Assembly (NCBI GenBank): GCA_028875135.1
Contig: JAPPFQ010000348.1
Coordinates: 1-6,722 of the forward strand
DNA from: Acidobacteriota bacterium
GTDB taxonomy: Bacteria; Acidobacteriota; Terriglobia; Versatilivoradales; Versatilivoraceae
Direction: 5' to 3'
Length of the DNA: 6,722 bases
Shown here: piece by piece, positions 5,514 to 6,722 of the stretch
Position numbering within the stretch: position 1 is the stretch's first letter
Layout of the letters: the number at the start of each line of letters is the position of its first letter
Translations under genes and position numbers: made by a program
Notes under the pieces: generated by a model
Database searches by the model: none
What the model was told of the DNA's origin: nothing
Seen by the model: only the letters and a program-made list of their open reading frames with translations

Positions 5514-5533
5514 CCGGGAGGGCGGGGTCCCGG
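5514..5533 (+). other. Hairpin just after the HupE-like gene
   Basis: CCGGGA (5514-5519) pairs with TCCCGG (5528-5533) around an 8-nt G-rich loop. CCG (5511-5513) and CGG (5535-5537) could extend it past a one-base bulge. It begins 3 nt after the TGA. No U-tract follows, so it is more likely to affect mRNA decay than to act as a classical terminator. Confidence 0.3.
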
Positions 5534-5559
5534 ACGGCGGCGGCACCGGCAAAGGCATC

Positions 5560-5582
5560 CCGGAAGTGAACCGATCTTCCGG
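5560..5582 (+). other. Hairpin upstream of the DUF6807 ribosome-binding site
   Basis: CCGGAAG (5560-5566) pairs perfectly with CTTCCGG (5576-5582) over a 9-nt loop. It ends 11 nt before the GGAGG (5594-5598) of the DUF6807 gene. It leaves the ribosome-binding site free. It may separate expression of this gene from the one before it; this is inference. Confidence 0.3.
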
Positions 5583-5603
5583 AACACTGAACTGGAGGCT
5601 CCC

Positions 5604-6653
5604 ATGAACACTCTTCGCCTGGCATCGCGACCGCCCATCAACGCCCTGGGCTCCGGACGTCTCCGGTCCGGAGCCTGGAAATTCCTGATCCCCCTTGCCT
5701 TCGGCCTGCAACTGGCCTGCTCGGGACGCGGGGGGCCGGAGGAAAAGACCGGCGAACCCTCCGAACGGGAAAAGGGCGGGGTGGTCCTGAAACAGGGCGA
5801 CCGGCAGGTCGACATCCTGATCGACGGCAAGCCCTTCACCTCCTACCATTTCCAGGGCTACAACAAGCCCATCTTCTTCCCGCTGCGCTCAGCCACGGGG
5901 ACGGTGGTCACCCGGGGCTTCCCCATGATCGAAGACATTCCCGGAGAGAGTCGGGACCACCGCCACCACACCGGCGTCTGGTTCACCCACGGAGACGTGA
6001 ACGGCGTGGACTTCTGGAGCGAGACACCGGAATGCGGAACCATCCGGCACCAGCAATTCGAGCGCGTCGAAAGCGGGGTCGATGTGGGTGTGCTCAAGTC
6101 CCGCAACCACTGGTTGACCCGCGGCGGCGAGCTGTTCCTCACCGAGACCCGGGAGGTCCGCATCTACAACCGTCCCGAGTCGCGGGTCATGGACCTGGAG
6201 GTACAGCTCACCGCTGCCCGCGGACCCGTGAAGTTCGGCGACACCAAGGAGGGATCCTTCGGCATGCGCCTGGCCGAACCCTTCACCGAGAAGAAGGGGT
6301 TGCTGATCCGAAACTCGGAGGGAGGCCGGGGCGAAGCCGGATGCTGGGGGAAGCCGGCCCGCTGGGTGGACTACACCACCCGGGTGGGTTCCGAGACCCT
6401 GGGCGTGGCCATCCTGGACCATCCCGGCAGCTTTCGCCATCCCACCCACTGGCACGCCCGGGGCTATTCCCTGTTTGCCGCCAACCCCTTCGGACTGCAC
6501 GATTTCTACGGCGACGACACCAGGGACGGCAGCTACCTGCTGCCCGAGGGAGAGACCGTGCGCTTCCACTACCGCGTCTACATCCACTCCGGCGACGCCG
6601 ACCAGGCGGGCGTGGAGCGGGAGTTTGAGGCGTTTGCGGAGGGGGAGAATTAG
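5604..6653 (+). CDS. Exported DUF6807 ('PmoA') family protein
   Basis: A 349-residue protein with N-terminal export signal: basic region with R18/R21/K26, hydrophobic FLIPLAFGLQLAC, then polar SGRGGPEEKTGEPSEREK. Cys39 could be lipidated, but the -3 residue of the would-be lipobox is Gln, so lipoprotein status is uncertain. The mature part is a DUF6807 domain (PF14100). It shows the family motifs DHRHHTGVWF (118-127), DFWSE, GDTKEGSFGMRL (212-223), AILDHPGSFRHPTHWHARGY (269-288) and FAANPFGLHDFYG (291-303). The clustered His/Asp residues are consistent with a metal- or sugar-binding pocket. The family is often labelled 'methane oxygenase PmoA', but it is unrelated to the membrane methane monooxygenase subunit, and nothing here indicates methane oxidation. 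In other genomes such proteins often sit with sugar-catabolic genes; no such neighbour is visible here. Start chosen from GGAGG 5 nt before ATG. The frame is open far upstream, but that part is only a shadow of the HupE-like gene. Confidence 0.9.
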   Translation: MNTLRLASRPPINALGSGRLRSGAWKFLIPLAFGLQLACSGRGGPEEKTGEPSEREKGGVVLKQGDRQVDILIDGKPFTSYHFQGYNKPIFFPLRSATGTVVTRGFPMIEDIPGESRDHRHHTGVWFTHGDVNGVDFWSETPECGTIRHQQFERVESGVDVGVLKSRNHWLTRGGELFLTETREVRIYNRPESRVMDLEVQLTAARGPVKFGDTKEGSFGMRLAEPFTEKKGLLIRNSEGGRGEAGCWGKPARWVDYTTRVGSETLGVAILDHPGSFRHPTHWHARGYSLFAANPFGLHDFYGDDTRDGSYLLPEGETVRFHYRVYIHSGDADQAGVEREFEAFAEGEN

Positions 6654-6665
6654 GTTGCCCCGCCC

Positions 6666-6722
6666 TCACTCCTCCAGCGCCAGGCCGATCAGGCTCAGGA
6701 GGCACAGGGTGGTGTTGTAGGC
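6666..6722 (-). CDS. C-terminal end of a convergent gene, partial
   Basis: The minus strand from the right edge reads AYNTTLCLLSLIGLALEE and then TGA (6668-6666). The 18 codons have clear GC-rich coding bias and make an amphipathic helix. The stop lies 12 nt from the stop of the DUF6807 gene in tail-to-tail arrangement. The pattern of small and Leu residues recalls the last helix of alpha/alpha-barrel proteins such as prenyltransferase/squalene-cyclase-like repeats, but 18 residues cannot support a family call. Another minus frame is also open across this edge but is Pro/Arg-rich and runs on as a shadow of the DUF6807 gene. Confidence 0.4.
   Translation of the reverse strand, partial: AYNTTLCLLSLIGLALEE

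Noticed and set aside
4455..5603. An upstream extension of the DUF6807 frame, giving a 732-residue fusion.
   Set aside because: The first 383 codons are out of frame with the HupE-like gene and give Pro/Gly/Arg-rich sequence. The strong GGAGG and signal peptide at 5604 mark the true start.

Overview
This is a GC-rich window from an outer-membrane (Gram-negative) bacterium. It holds five complete genes that I can support, the 3' tip of a sixth, and a dense block of non-coding repeats. The TonB-dependent receptor with an N-terminal carboxypeptidase-regulatory-like domain, the DUF6807 ('PmoA') protein and the two small conserved-looking proteins together suggest Acidobacteriota or a similar phylum (Planctomycetota and Verrucomicrobiota are alternatives). 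This placement rests on recognising families, not on a marker gene, so it is tentative.

Layout. Positions 1-112 hold the tail of the receptor transcript and one copy of a hairpin-bearing dispersed repeat. Positions 113-3135, minus strand, hold a likely three-gene unit read from right to left: a small secreted protein of unknown function (3135-2734), an 81-residue charged cytoplasmic protein whose start overlaps the previous stop (2737-2492), and a 771-residue TonB-dependent receptor with a TTG start (2428-113). Positions 3136-3244 form a divergent intergenic region with a -10-like element for each direction. Positions 3245-4027, plus strand, encode an inositol-monophosphatase/SuhB-family enzyme with all catalytic motifs intact.

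Positions 4028 to about 4450 form a non-coding repeat island. It contains heptamer arrays in inverted orientation at its two ends, a second copy of the hairpin repeat seen at the left edge, four spaced copies of a GC-rich 11-mer, and a strong 8-bp GC hairpin. Positions 4396-5508 encode a HupE/UreJ_2-like membrane protein whose conserved histidines all appear to be replaced. Positions 5604-6653 encode an exported DUF6807 protein. A convergent minus-strand gene enters at the right edge (6666-6722).

Function. The minus-strand genes are a receptor for energised uptake plus two small companions of unknown role. The plus-strand genes are not an obvious pathway: a phosphatase, a degenerate HupE-like membrane protein and a DUF6807 protein. 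I find no transposase, CRISPR array, RNA gene or recognisable defence or biosynthetic system. The most interesting signals are the dispersed repeat directly downstream of two different genes, the repeat island with its inverted heptamer ends, and the histidine-less HupE-like protein.
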